NCBI GenBank assembly: GCA_902630355.1
Contig: CACOUL010000012.1
Span: forward strand, 1-56,018
Reading direction: 5' to 3'
Origin: Planctomycetaceae bacterium
GTDB taxonomy: Bacteria > Planctomycetota > Planctomycetia > Pirellulales > UBA7805
Length of the DNA: 56,018 nucleotides
Shown here: positions 25,891 to 33,415 of the stretch, one piece after another
Numbering within the stretch: position 1 is the stretch's first letter
How the letters are laid out: each line of letters starts with the position of its first letter
Position numbers and translations under genes: made by a program
Notes under the pieces: generated by a model
The model's input: only the letters and a program-made list of their open reading frames with translations
Told to the model about the DNA's origin: nothing
Databases searched by the model: none

Positions 25891-26596
25891 GAAACTTGCT
25901 GTATGGATGCTCGTGGTGATTGCGTACGCTCCGGTCTACGCTGAAGACAGTCCATTAGTTGGTCGCTGGGCCGTCGATTTTGCTAAGACGGCCGAATCAC
26001 TCGGTAACAGCGACAAAGCCAAAGGATTTTTGGCATCGTCTCAGGGGCTTTCAATCGAAATGGATTGTCTGGGTGACGGTACAATGCTCTTTAAAAAGAC
26101 ATTCGGTGACGAGTCCGAAACGATCGCAGGTACGTATCAAGTTAAAAAGCAGGATGCCGAGTTTGTCGTCATCGAACTCGTCTACCCGCTCCAAGGGATC
26201 CGCTTTGAACAGATTTATCGGTTTCCGCAAGACTTCGTGGATCAAGAAGTGTTAATGAAAGGCACGTTTCGGGAGCACTATGCCGAATCAGAGTCATTTG
26301 GTCTGGGGCAAGGTGACTATGTGATCGAAGTGTTTTATGAAAGTCTCTCCGCGGAGAAGAAGGCCGAAATTCAGAAAAAGGCTCAGCGATTAGAAAGCCC
26401 CGTTGTTGTTTCGGGCGTGCTGGGAAGATCTTCGATCGAGGACGACGAGGTCTACTTTATCGAGGCTGCGGCGATCGCCTGGAAAAAAGATGCGATGGCC
26501 AAGGAGGCCATTCGGGTTAAGCTCAACGGCCCTAATGGCTGTGAGATGCCGTTTCCGGGACTCGGCATGTCACTCATCTGGCGGCGAGAACAATAG
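25883..26596 (+). CDS. Exported protein of unknown function between gatA and gatB
   Basis: A 237-residue protein with a signal peptide ([22 protein letters not shown]). The mature part starts LVGRWAVDFAKTAESL and continues with a beta-rich region (GTMLFKKTFGDESETIAGTYQVKK) like proteins that measure out a lipocalin- or TIGR03067-type barrel, but I cannot assign a family. The start overlaps the end of gatA by 8 bases and gatB follows 26 bases later, so it must be co-transcribed and probably translationally coupled. An exported protein in the middle of a tRNA-charging operon is odd; no role in amidation is implied. Confidence 0.75.
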   Translation: MDKKLAVWMLVVIAYAPVYAEDSPLVGRWAVDFAKTAESLGNSDKAKGFLASSQGLSIEMDCLGDGTMLFKKTFGDESETIAGTYQVKKQDAEFVVIELVYPLQGIRFEQIYRFPQDFVDQEVLMKGTFREHYAESESFGLGQGDYVIEVFYESLSAEKKAEIQKKAQRLESPVVVSGVLGRSSIEDDEVYFIEAAAIAWKKDAMAKEAIRVKLNGPNGCEMPFPGLGMSLIWRREQ

Positions 26597-26622
26597 AGTC
26601 CAATGGGACGCTGGCGACGGAC

Positions 26623-28104
26623 ATGAACGATTTAACACCCTATACCACCATCATCGGGCTTGAGGTGCACGTGCAGCTTTCGACTCGCTCGAAACTGTTT
26701 TGCCGCTGCGAGAACCGTTATGGAGCAGAACCTAACACCTTGACCTGCCCAGTATGTGCGGGTCTACCCGGAGCACTTCCGGTGATGAATCGAAAAGCCT
26801 ACGAGCTCTCGGTTCGGGCAGCCCTGGGATTGCATTGCGAGATTCCGCTGTTCACGAAGTGGGACCGAAAAAATTATTTTTATGCCGATTTGCCGAAGGG
26901 GTTCCAGACAAGTCAGTTTGATTTACCTCTTTCGCAACATGGTTATCTCGATATTTCTGATCCGAAGGGCAAGTTTTCTGACAAGCGCATTGGCATTATT
27001 CGGGCCCACCTCGAAGAGGACGCAGGGAAGAGTCTCCATGACGAGGTAGCACGAAAGGCGGACAGTCGGATTGACTTGAATCGTTGTGGTACTCCGCTTC
27101 TTGAAATTGTAAGTGAACCCGATTTGCGAAGCCCCGAGGAGGCGGGAAGATATCTAAGTGAATTGAAACTGCTGCTCGAATATTTAGAGGTTTCGGATTG
27201 TAATATGCAGGAAGGAAGCCTCCGGGTTGATGCGAACATCAATTTGCATCTCAGGGTCGATGGTGAGTTTAAAGCCACGCCCATTGTTGAAGTGAAAAAC
27301 ATGAATAGTTTCCGTGCCGTCCAGCGGGCACTGGCCTATGAGGCGTCTCGACAATACGACCAATGGCAGGAATCGGGACGATGTCTGGGCGATCCGGGAG
27401 TAACAAAAGAAACGCGGGGCTGGGATGACGACGCTGGCGTAAGTCGTAGTCAGCGGAGCAAGGAGGAGTCGAGTGATTACCGCTATTTCCCTGAACCCGA
27501 CCTGCCGCCGGTCGTGATTACTGAGGCTGAAGTCGCGACCCACCGGTTGGCGTTGGGTGAATTGCCGGCTGCCCTCCGAACGCGGCTCGTGCAGGAATAT
27601 CAACTGCCCGAGGTGGATGTGGATGTGTTGGTTAATCAGGGCCGTGCGCTGGTGGAGTACTTTTTATTGCTCGCTGGAGCAATCAATGACGGAAAAATCG
27701 CAAGCAATTGGATTCAACAAGATGTGATGCGCTATCTTAGCGAAGCTGGTGTGACAATCGATGATTATCCGGTCACCGCAGATCAGCTTGGTGATCTAAT
27801 TGCAAATGTGTTGGCGAAAAAGCTTTCCACGAGTCGCGGACGAGAGGTTCTCGCACAGATGGTTTCGGCGGGTGAGACGCTAGAGGCGGCAATGCAGTCT
27901 CTCGGAATTGTCGAGGTCGATTCGGCTGCCACAGAACAGCTCTGCCGTGAGTTGTTGGAAGCGAACCCAAAGGTGGTCGCCGATATCAAGGAAGGGAAAA
28001 TTAAGGCAGTGGGAGCGTTGGTGGGGCAAGCGAAGCAGCAAAACCCGAACGTGCAGCCTCAAGAGGTTCGAGATCTCTGCCTGCGACTCGCGGGCGAAAT
28101 GTGA
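26623..28104 (+). CDS. gatB: Asp/Glu-tRNA amidotransferase subunit B
   Basis: A 493-residue GatB. Start TTIIGLEVHVQLSTRSKLFCRC; metal-binding cysteines in FCRCENRY and LTCPVCAGLPG; PVMNRKAYELSVRAALGL; DRKNYFYADLPKGFQTSQ; and a C-terminal YqeY-like helical domain. It activates the misacylated tRNA with ATP and transfers the ammonia delivered by GatA. The final ATG-TGA overlaps the GTG of the next gene by 4 bases. Confidence 0.95.
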   Translation: MNDLTPYTTIIGLEVHVQLSTRSKLFCRCENRYGAEPNTLTCPVCAGLPGALPVMNRKAYELSVRAALGLHCEIPLFTKWDRKNYFYADLPKGFQTSQFDLPLSQHGYLDISDPKGKFSDKRIGIIRAHLEEDAGKSLHDEVARKADSRIDLNRCGTPLLEIVSEPDLRSPEEAGRYLSELKLLLEYLEVSDCNMQEGSLRVDANINLHLRVDGEFKATPIVEVKNMNSFRAVQRALAYEASRQYDQWQESGRCLGDPGVTKETRGWDDDAGVSRSQRSKEESSDYRYFPEPDLPPVVITEAEVATHRLALGELPAALRTRLVQEYQLPEVDVDVLVNQGRALVEYFLLLAGAINDGKIASNWIQQDVMRYLSEAGVTIDDYPVTADQLGDLIANVLAKKLSTSRGREVLAQMVSAGETLEAAMQSLGIVEVDSAATEQLCRELLEANPKVVADIKEGKIKAVGALVGQAKQQNPNVQPQEVRDLCLRLAGEM

Positions 28105-28901
28105 GGTCGATCGTGCCGGCACCAATCATTACGCTCACGACTGATTTTGGGCACGATAGCCCCTATGTTGCCGCAATGAAGGGAGCGATTCTCTCGATCA
28201 ACCCGGAAGCCTGCCTGGTCGACCTTACCCACTCGATTCCTGCGCAGGATGTTCGACAATGTGCCTTGTCGCTTTTGACTTCATCGGCCGTCTTTCCTGA
28301 GGGGACGATCCACTTGATCGTGGTAGACCCTGGCGTTGGAACCGAGCGGGTACTCGTGGCTGTGAAAATGAATGGCCACTGCTTTGTAGCGCCTGATAAT
28401 GGGGTGCTCGATGCCTTGGCGTCGGGGGGAAAGGCCGATAAAATCATCGCGCTGACTGACTCGACTTTCTGGCTGCCCGATGTTTCAGCGACGTTTCACG
28501 GACGAGATATTCTGGGGCCGGTTGCAGCGCATTTGAGTCTGGGTGTGCCGCTGGAGCGATTGGGTGACCCATTGGATGAGTTGGTTCATTTAGAATGGCC
28601 GGAGGTTCGGGTGGAAAAGGGTGAGATAGAGGGCGTGATCGAGTCGGTCGACTCGTTTGGCAATCTCATTACGAATATCGGAGAAGACCAACTCGGTGAT
28701 GTGCCGCGCGATGAATCAGTCCGGATCATTTGCGACGAACACGAGACGACGGGGATCTTTCGAACCTATGGAGATCAGCCAGAGATGACCCTGATCGCAC
28801 TGGTGGGCTCGACCGGGAAACTCGAACTCGCGATTGTGGGTGACAGTGCAAAGGTGATGCTGGGAGTGGGGCAGGGTGCCGCGGTAAAAATCCTCTGGTA
28901 A
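28101..28901 (+). CDS. S-adenosyl-L-methionine hydrolase (DUF62/hydroxide adenosyltransferase)
   Basis: A 266-residue member of the DUF62/SAM hydroxide adenosyltransferase family, which splits SAM into adenosine and methionine using water. The family hallmarks are ITLTTDFGHDSPYVAAMKG, the triad residues Asp in VDPGVGTERV, Arg in the same segment and His in TFHGRDILGP, and VAPDNGVLDAL. The extra loop of fluorinases is not evident, so halogenase activity is unlikely. The GTG at 28101 overlaps gatB; a GTG at 28113 is an alternative start. Its place behind gatB suggests co-expression with translation genes, but no biochemical link is known to me. Confidence 0.85.
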   Translation: MRSIVPAPIITLTTDFGHDSPYVAAMKGAILSINPEACLVDLTHSIPAQDVRQCALSLLTSSAVFPEGTIHLIVVDPGVGTERVLVAVKMNGHCFVAPDNGVLDALASGGKADKIIALTDSTFWLPDVSATFHGRDILGPVAAHLSLGVPLERLGDPLDELVHLEWPEVRVEKGEIEGVIESVDSFGNLITNIGEDQLGDVPRDESVRIICDEHETTGIFRTYGDQPEMTLIALVGSTGKLELAIVGDSAKVMLGVGQGAAVKILW

Positions 28902-28940
28902 ATGCGAAAATTCGCTAGCCGATTTCTTTGAAGTCTACAG

Positions 28941-29666
28941 ATGAAAACACCATTGCGTCTCCTTTTACTTCAGATTCGAAATCCGGGTGATCCCATGCGC
29001 GATCAGGAAATCGGCTGCTTTGCCACGGCGGCGGGTGTCGATAGGGATCAGATTATGCCCTGGGATTTGATTGCTGGCCCACCCGACAGCGGCCTGCTGC
29101 AGCAATCAGATGCGGTACTCATCGGAGGGAGTGGCGATTATTCAGTTACGCGAGAGGAAGAATGGCTCGAGGCGTCGTTCGAACTGTTGCGCCGACTGGT
29201 CGACGAATCGAAGCCGACCTTCGCCTCTTGCTGGGGGTTCCAGGCGATGGCTCGGGCGCTGGGAGGCACGGTGGTCACCGATCTGTCGCGGGCCGAGGTA
29301 GGAACGCATCGACTCACATTAACCGAATGCGGGAACAGCGATGAGTTGTTCGGTACGCTTGGCTCGGATTTTCGGGGGCAGATGGGTCACGAAGATTGCG
29401 TCACGGTGCTGCCAGCCGAAGCCGTGTTGTTGGCCTCCTCAAGCCTCGTGAAAAACCAAGCGTATCGTGTCGGCGATCGTCCCATTTGGTGCACCCAGTT
29501 TCATCCCGAACTAAAGCGAGAAGCGCTCCTGACTCGGGTGCTGCAGTATCCGAGTTACATTGAAAAAATCGCGGGCGTCCCACCGGAACGATTTGGTGAA
29601 ATGCTCGAAGATGCGCCAGAGACCGAGGGGTTGATAAAACGCTTTTTGCGGATCGCAGTATCGTAG
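28941..29666 (+). CDS. Class I glutamine amidotransferase-like protein
   Basis: A 241-residue GATase1 domain protein of the GMP-synthase-like kind. Motifs: AVLIGGSGDYSVTREEEW, nucleophile Cys in FASCWGFQAMARALGG (about residue 97), and the His-Glu pair in WCTQFHPELKREALL. There is no fused synthase domain. It may be an independent amidase acting on a gamma-glutamyl compound, as many orphan members do. It is the last gene of the rightward run, 39 bases after the SAM hydrolase, and converges with the PEP-CTERM gene on the other strand. Confidence 0.85.
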   Translation: MKTPLRLLLLQIRNPGDPMRDQEIGCFATAAGVDRDQIMPWDLIAGPPDSGLLQQSDAVLIGGSGDYSVTREEEWLEASFELLRRLVDESKPTFASCWGFQAMARALGGTVVTDLSRAEVGTHRLTLTECGNSDELFGTLGSDFRGQMGHEDCVTVLPAEAVLLASSSLVKNQAYRVGDRPIWCTQFHPELKREALLTRVLQYPSYIEKIAGVPPERFGEMLEDAPETEGLIKRFLRIAVS

Positions 29667-29668
29667 CA

Positions 29669-29701
29669 GCGCATAGACATTCCTCTGAATGTCCACAGCG
29701 C
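29669..29701. terminator. Hairpin between convergent genes
   Basis: GACATTC (29676-29682) pairs with GAATGTC (29687-29693) around a four-base loop, and an outer GCGC pair (29669-29672 with 29698-29701) could extend it. It lies between the stops of two converging genes. No T-run follows, so a bidirectional or Rho-assisted terminator is inferred. Confidence 0.4.
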
Positions 29702-29740
29702 AGCACTGGAGAAAAGTGGGGGCGCCATTAAAGAGGGCCG

Positions 29741-30442
29741 CTAGGCAGCGCGTCGCCGCCTGAGGCCATACAGCGCTGAAGTGCCAAGTAGCATCAGGAG
29801 TGCAGTACTCGGTTCCGGTACCGCACCACCGCTTCCGCCGCTCGGTGTGTAGTAGCTTTCGCTAACCTCAATAACAAGCATTTCTAGCCCAAATCCGTTG
29901 CCGTCCTGGACAGAGACGTCAAGATAGGAACCAGGATTGAATACCTGTTCCGCAAAGTCAACGCCGTTGAAGTTCGCTGTGTCGTCGCCAGCGGTGTTCG
30001 CGTTAGTGACCACCAGCGAATTGTCGAAGCCGGCGTCGGAATAGAAGGAAAGGAGTGCCTGGTCCTCACCAGTGCCACCGGAACCGGTCAAACGATCAAA
30101 CTCAAAAGAAACGACCTTTACGCCGATGTCCGCGGTGGTGTCGAAAGCGATGCGAATTGCCTCGTTCACGAGACCATTGTCCAGGGCGTCGGTATCGTCT
30201 CCCGATCCGGGTGCATTGATTCCAAATCCGGAAGAGGTCTTATTAAAGTCGCCTCCAGTCGCGGTAACCACCAATTGGAATTGATTTAGACCTGCCGCGC
30301 CGCTGTAACTGAAGAGACTGTTGCCATCGAGGGCATCACCGAACGTGCCCTCGAAATCGAGCTGCACCTGCACCGCCGAGGCAACCCCGGGTGCGATCGC
30401 CAAAAGGGCGATAAACAGAACTACCATCCATGTCCGAAGCAT
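29741..30442 (-). CDS. PEP-CTERM exported protein
   Basis: A 233-residue exported protein with a signal peptide (MLRTWMVVLFIALLAIAPGVASA), a beta-sandwich-like body (VQLDFEGTFGDALDGNSLFSY, VVSFEFDRLTGSGG, GVDFAEQVFNPGSYLDVSV) and a sorting tail VPEPSTALLMLLGTSALYGLRRRR. It should be processed by an exosortase. The body cannot be assigned a function; it may be a matrix or surface component. It stands alone, convergent with the amidotransferase, with a promoter-like element upstream. Confidence 0.85.
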   Translation of the reverse strand: MLRTWMVVLFIALLAIAPGVASAVQVQLDFEGTFGDALDGNSLFSYSGAAGLNQFQLVVTATGGDFNKTSSGFGINAPGSGDDTDALDNGLVNEAIRIAFDTTADIGVKVVSFEFDRLTGSGGTGEDQALLSFYSDAGFDNSLVVTNANTAGDDTANFNGVDFAEQVFNPGSYLDVSVQDGNGFGLEMLVIEVSESYYTPSGGSGGAVPEPSTALLMLLGTSALYGLRRRRAA

Positions 30443-30459
30443 TAGCGTCTCATCCTTCT

Positions 30460-30507
30460 GCGTCGCGTGCGACGCGGTCGCTATATGTTTGACCCTTGCC
30501 TAATCAA
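30460..30507 (-). promoter_or_regulatory. Candidate promoter and operator of the PEP-CTERM gene
   Basis: On the minus strand TTGATT (30502-30507) and TATAGC (30480-30485) are 16 bases apart, which would start transcription near 30473. A perfect palindrome with 7-base arms, GCGTCGC and GCGACGC around GT (30460-30475), lies over that point, 18 bases before the ATG. The near-absent spacer makes it more like a protein-binding site than an RNA hairpin. Confidence 0.35.
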
Positions 30508-30704
30508 ATACTGCTTCGAATTGGCCCGAAGCACTGATCCCCAATATAAGCTGAAATCTCGCTGCTGCAAGGGTTTTGTATGCAAAACTGGAAAATTTGC
30601 GGAATCTTCATCGCCGCTTCACACAAGTCGGACGCAGAAGCCGGGAATCCCTCCACAGGGGGGGATTAAGGGTCCTGTTTTAATACTTTGCGTATTATTA
30701 GCAC

Positions 30705-31709
30705 TTATTGTGCGGTAGATCGGCTTCCGCTCGGGGAACCAGCGATCCGGACTCCTGCAGGTAAGGGCCGGGCAGCGGCGGCGAATCCGAGGGTGTGAAG
30801 CTCTCTTTTAAGGGTCCGATAAGTGATGAAACTATCGGGGTAGGTCCAGAGGGTGATGGTGGTGGTTTCGGGGTCGAGACCACTCAGATAAGACCGGAAG
30901 GTGCTTTGATCTGCGAGCGCAGCTTCGAGCGGCTCCCCAAGCCGGGTGCTGGTCGGTATGAGTTCCCAGAGTTTCGACCGGATCATAAAGCCGGATCGAC
31001 CGGTCTCCATTTGTACCTCGCGGGGAAGCGGAATCTTCTCGAGCGTGTATCGCATATGAAATCCTTCCTGGGGACCCACTGTCTCCGTGGCCTCGGGAAG
31101 CTGGTCGAGTTTCCATACCTTTTGCCGCGCCTGCGAACGTGCCTCGCGGAAGAGCGCCTGAATCGGAAGATGCGTTACTCGCCCGCCAAGGAGCTGGAAG
31201 TGAAGCTCGCGGCCAAAGACGGCACGCCCGATGGGAGTCGGGAGGTGTTGTAGCTCCTTCACCTCGGGTTCCCGTGATGCTGCCTGGATGTGTTCGAGGC
31301 GGAGTGTGTCGAGGGAACTCTCTAAGCTGGCTATCTCGGATTCGATCGCGTGTGCCTGACGGTCCTCAGCAGCGAGTTTATTGCGTTGTTCCGCGAGATT
31401 TTGCTCGCTTGCCGCAAGCATAACGGCAAGGCGATGCCGTTCTTCGCGGCGGACAGAGAGATAGTCGGCGAGTTGATGATGCTCGAGCATCAATCTCGCG
31501 ACGTCCTGTTGCAGCGCTTGATGGTCGATATTGGCTCTTTCGGTTGCTGATTCCGCCGCGGGATCGGGTTCTGGAATAGGTGGGGCCTGGCGGGCGCGGA
31601 GGCTGACGACCATCACAAGGATGATGAGAATTCCGACAATATTTGCGACGATATCCAGGAAGGAGTCATGGTCCTGCTGTGGATCGTGGTGGTCGTGCAC
31701 GTTTTGCAT
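30705..31709 (-). CDS. MotB/ExbD-like protein with membrane aspartate
   Basis: A 334-residue protein with one N-terminal transmembrane helix (about residues 17-40) reading DSFLDIVANIVGILIILVM. The Asp early in this helix is placed as in ExbD/TolR/MotB, where it carries protons. Then a charged coiled coil (about 55-150) and a C-terminal domain (about 155-320) in which ITLWTYPDSFITYRTLK and LHTLGF are followed by a G-rich end. That domain resembles part of the neighbouring larger protein. It is the third gene of a motA-like operon (14 bases after the upstream stop). No OmpA-like peptidoglycan motif is evident. Energised-envelope function is inference. Confidence 0.7.
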   Translation of the reverse strand: MQNVHDHHDPQQDHDSFLDIVANIVGILIILVMVVSLRARQAPPIPEPDPAAESATERANIDHQALQQDVARLMLEHHQLADYLSVRREERHRLAVMLAASEQNLAEQRNKLAAEDRQAHAIESEIASLESSLDTLRLEHIQAASREPEVKELQHLPTPIGRAVFGRELHFQLLGGRVTHLPIQALFREARSQARQKVWKLDQLPEATETVGPQEGFHMRYTLEKIPLPREVQMETGRSGFMIRSKLWELIPTSTRLGEPLEAALADQSTFRSYLSGLDPETTTITLWTYPDSFITYRTLKRELHTLGFAAAARPLPAGVRIAGSPSGSRSTAQ

Positions 31710-31723
31710 AATCGCAAGCTTGC

Positions 31724-33415
31724 CTAGGGCGTGGCGTTGAAGTAATTGATTTGGAGTCCGCTCTGCTTGAGCAGTTGTTGCAATTCCGTGGCTCGCTGCT
31801 CGGCACCGGGTGAGACGTAGATATTGAGCACGGGTCGCCAGTACATACCGCGCCCCGCGATGCCCCAGTGATCCATATGCTCCCAGATTCCGGATACGAG
31901 TTGTTCAATCGTATCGCGTGTACTGCCGTCGAAGGGAATCGTTTCGGGAGATTGTCGGGGATCGGTTGAATAAAGGGTGATTGCCTCAACTGATAACTCA
32001 ATTCGAACTGAACGCTGAAATGGAACCGCGCCACTACTTGCACCCGGCAAAGCCCAATTTTTGCCTCGTACATCCGAAATCGGTGAATGCTCGGTAGATG
32101 ACGGTGCGGCGGATGACCCGAGGCTCAGAGATAGAGCGGGAGGCTGTTCGGGACTCGACGAGGGCTGTGGTCCTCCCGAGGAGGACGATTGGGCGGACCC
32201 GTTTGCTGGCGATGAGGTCGCAGTGGAGGAAGGACTCGGTGATGACCCGCCACCCGGCGCGGGGGTTGCGAGCGGGTTAACGGGATTTTCCGCCTTGCGG
32301 GCCGCTTCTGCCCGGCGCAGTGCGCCACGATTTCGGTCGCTGTCAGTGCCGTGCCGACGAGACTCATCCCAATCGCGTTGATTTGTATTATCCCAGGATT
32401 GTCCACGTCCACCCGCAAACCCCCTCCCGTCATCACCGCGTCCTGGTTCAGCAATCCTGCCGCGCCCGTTAGCGCGCGAAGCGGTGGAGGAGAGTCCTCC
32501 GGCGAGTCGTAATCGCTCCGCCCGGGCAACCATGAATTGGTGACGGGGTCGGGCGATATTGATGGCTTCCCGAGTGACCCGGGCAATATTTGGATCGGGA
32601 GTGCCGAAGTCGAGTGCGGTATCCTCGTCGACCAACTCATAACCAAAATCGGATTCCCAGGAACGGATCGCCAGCCGTGCCGCGTAATAGCCGGGTATTC
32701 CAGAGGGTCGCACGATCAAGAGCGGATATGGATCGTGGGAAAACGCATCGGTCGACCGATGTTCCCGGAGGAAGCTACTCTGCGCCCTCAGGCCGGCCGC
32801 GAGCGGATTCTCTGGCCCCAGAGGTCGGGCAAAATCGTTCTCGGAGAGGTGGATTCCTTCGGGCTGAAAATAAACCCCGTCTTCGCGGCATTCAAGATAG
32901 ATGGGCCGGCGCTGTGTGCCGCTGTTTCCGTGGTAGGGGATGATGCGATAAGACGCTTGTTCCGGGTGTGATTGCCTCAGTTCCTCGATGAGCGATTCAA
33001 TCTCCTCTTTTTCCGCCATTAGCGCCGAGAGTCGCCGCTTGAGCGACTCGAGATCATCACCCGACGCCGGACTCTCGGTAAGTTGTTGCTCGGCTCGTTG
33101 GAGTGCGCGAATGGCTTCACCGAGGCGTCTCATATGGTCTTCGATGTGTGCGAGGGTGCGGCGGCCTTCCGCCAGGCGCGCTGCAACTTCATCGCGGGCG
33201 GCAGCGAGTTTCTCCTTGTCGGCTTCAAGTGCCTGTTGATGTATCGTATTTTCGGCAGCAGCGGCAGCAGCAGCAGTTTCGCGCTGCGTTTGTGCGGTCG
33301 CCTGGGCCCGTTTTGAGATGACAATCAACAGGACGAGCAACGCGCCCATCGTGCAGATGAGGACCGCGAGAAAGGGAAAGAGGGTGATCCGCTGCTCGTT
33401 GGCGGACGGCTTCAT
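31724..33415 (-). CDS. Second MotB-like protein, without membrane aspartate
   Basis: A 563-residue protein. One transmembrane helix (about residues 13-35, LFPFLAVLICTMGALLVLLIV) resembles that of the neighbour but has no Asp. Next come a long coiled coil (about 36-150), a domain at about 155-300 with YRIIPYHGN, IYLECREDGVYFQPEG and PLLIVRPSGIPGYYAARLA, a low-complexity Ser, Pro and Gly linker (about 310-460), and a C-terminal domain (about 465-563) ending LNIYVSPGAEQRATELQQLL. It overlaps the motA-like gene by 4 bases (ATGA). Family unknown to me beyond general MotB/ExbD topology; probably widely kept in planctomycetes (from memory, not checked). Confidence 0.65.
   Translation of the reverse strand: MKPSANEQRITLFPFLAVLICTMGALLVLLIVISKRAQATAQTQRETAAAAAAAENTIHQQALEADKEKLAAARDEVAARLAEGRRTLAHIEDHMRRLGEAIRALQRAEQQLTESPASGDDLESLKRRLSALMAEKEEIESLIEELRQSHPEQASYRIIPYHGNSGTQRRPIYLECREDGVYFQPEGIHLSENDFARPLGPENPLAAGLRAQSSFLREHRSTDAFSHDPYPLLIVRPSGIPGYYAARLAIRSWESDFGYELVDEDTALDFGTPDPNIARVTREAINIARPRHQFMVARAERLRLAGGLSSTASRANGRGRIAEPGRGDDGRGFAGGRGQSWDNTNQRDWDESRRHGTDSDRNRGALRRAEAARKAENPVNPLATPAPGGGSSPSPSSTATSSPANGSAQSSSSGGPQPSSSPEQPPALSLSLGSSAAPSSTEHSPISDVRGKNWALPGASSGAVPFQRSVRIELSVEAITLYSTDPRQSPETIPFDGSTRDTIEQLVSGIWEHMDHWGIAGRGMYWRPVLNIYVSPGAEQRATELQQLLKQSGLQINYFNATP

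Noticed and set aside
28101-28901. A fluorinase or chlorinase
   Set aside because: The family resemblance and length fit the hydroxide adenosyltransferase; the extra loop of halogenases is not seen.
31724-33415. Surface adhesin because of the Ser/Pro/Gly-rich stretch
   Set aside because: There is a MotB-like N-terminal helix and an operon with a MotA-like protein; the stretch is a linker between domains.
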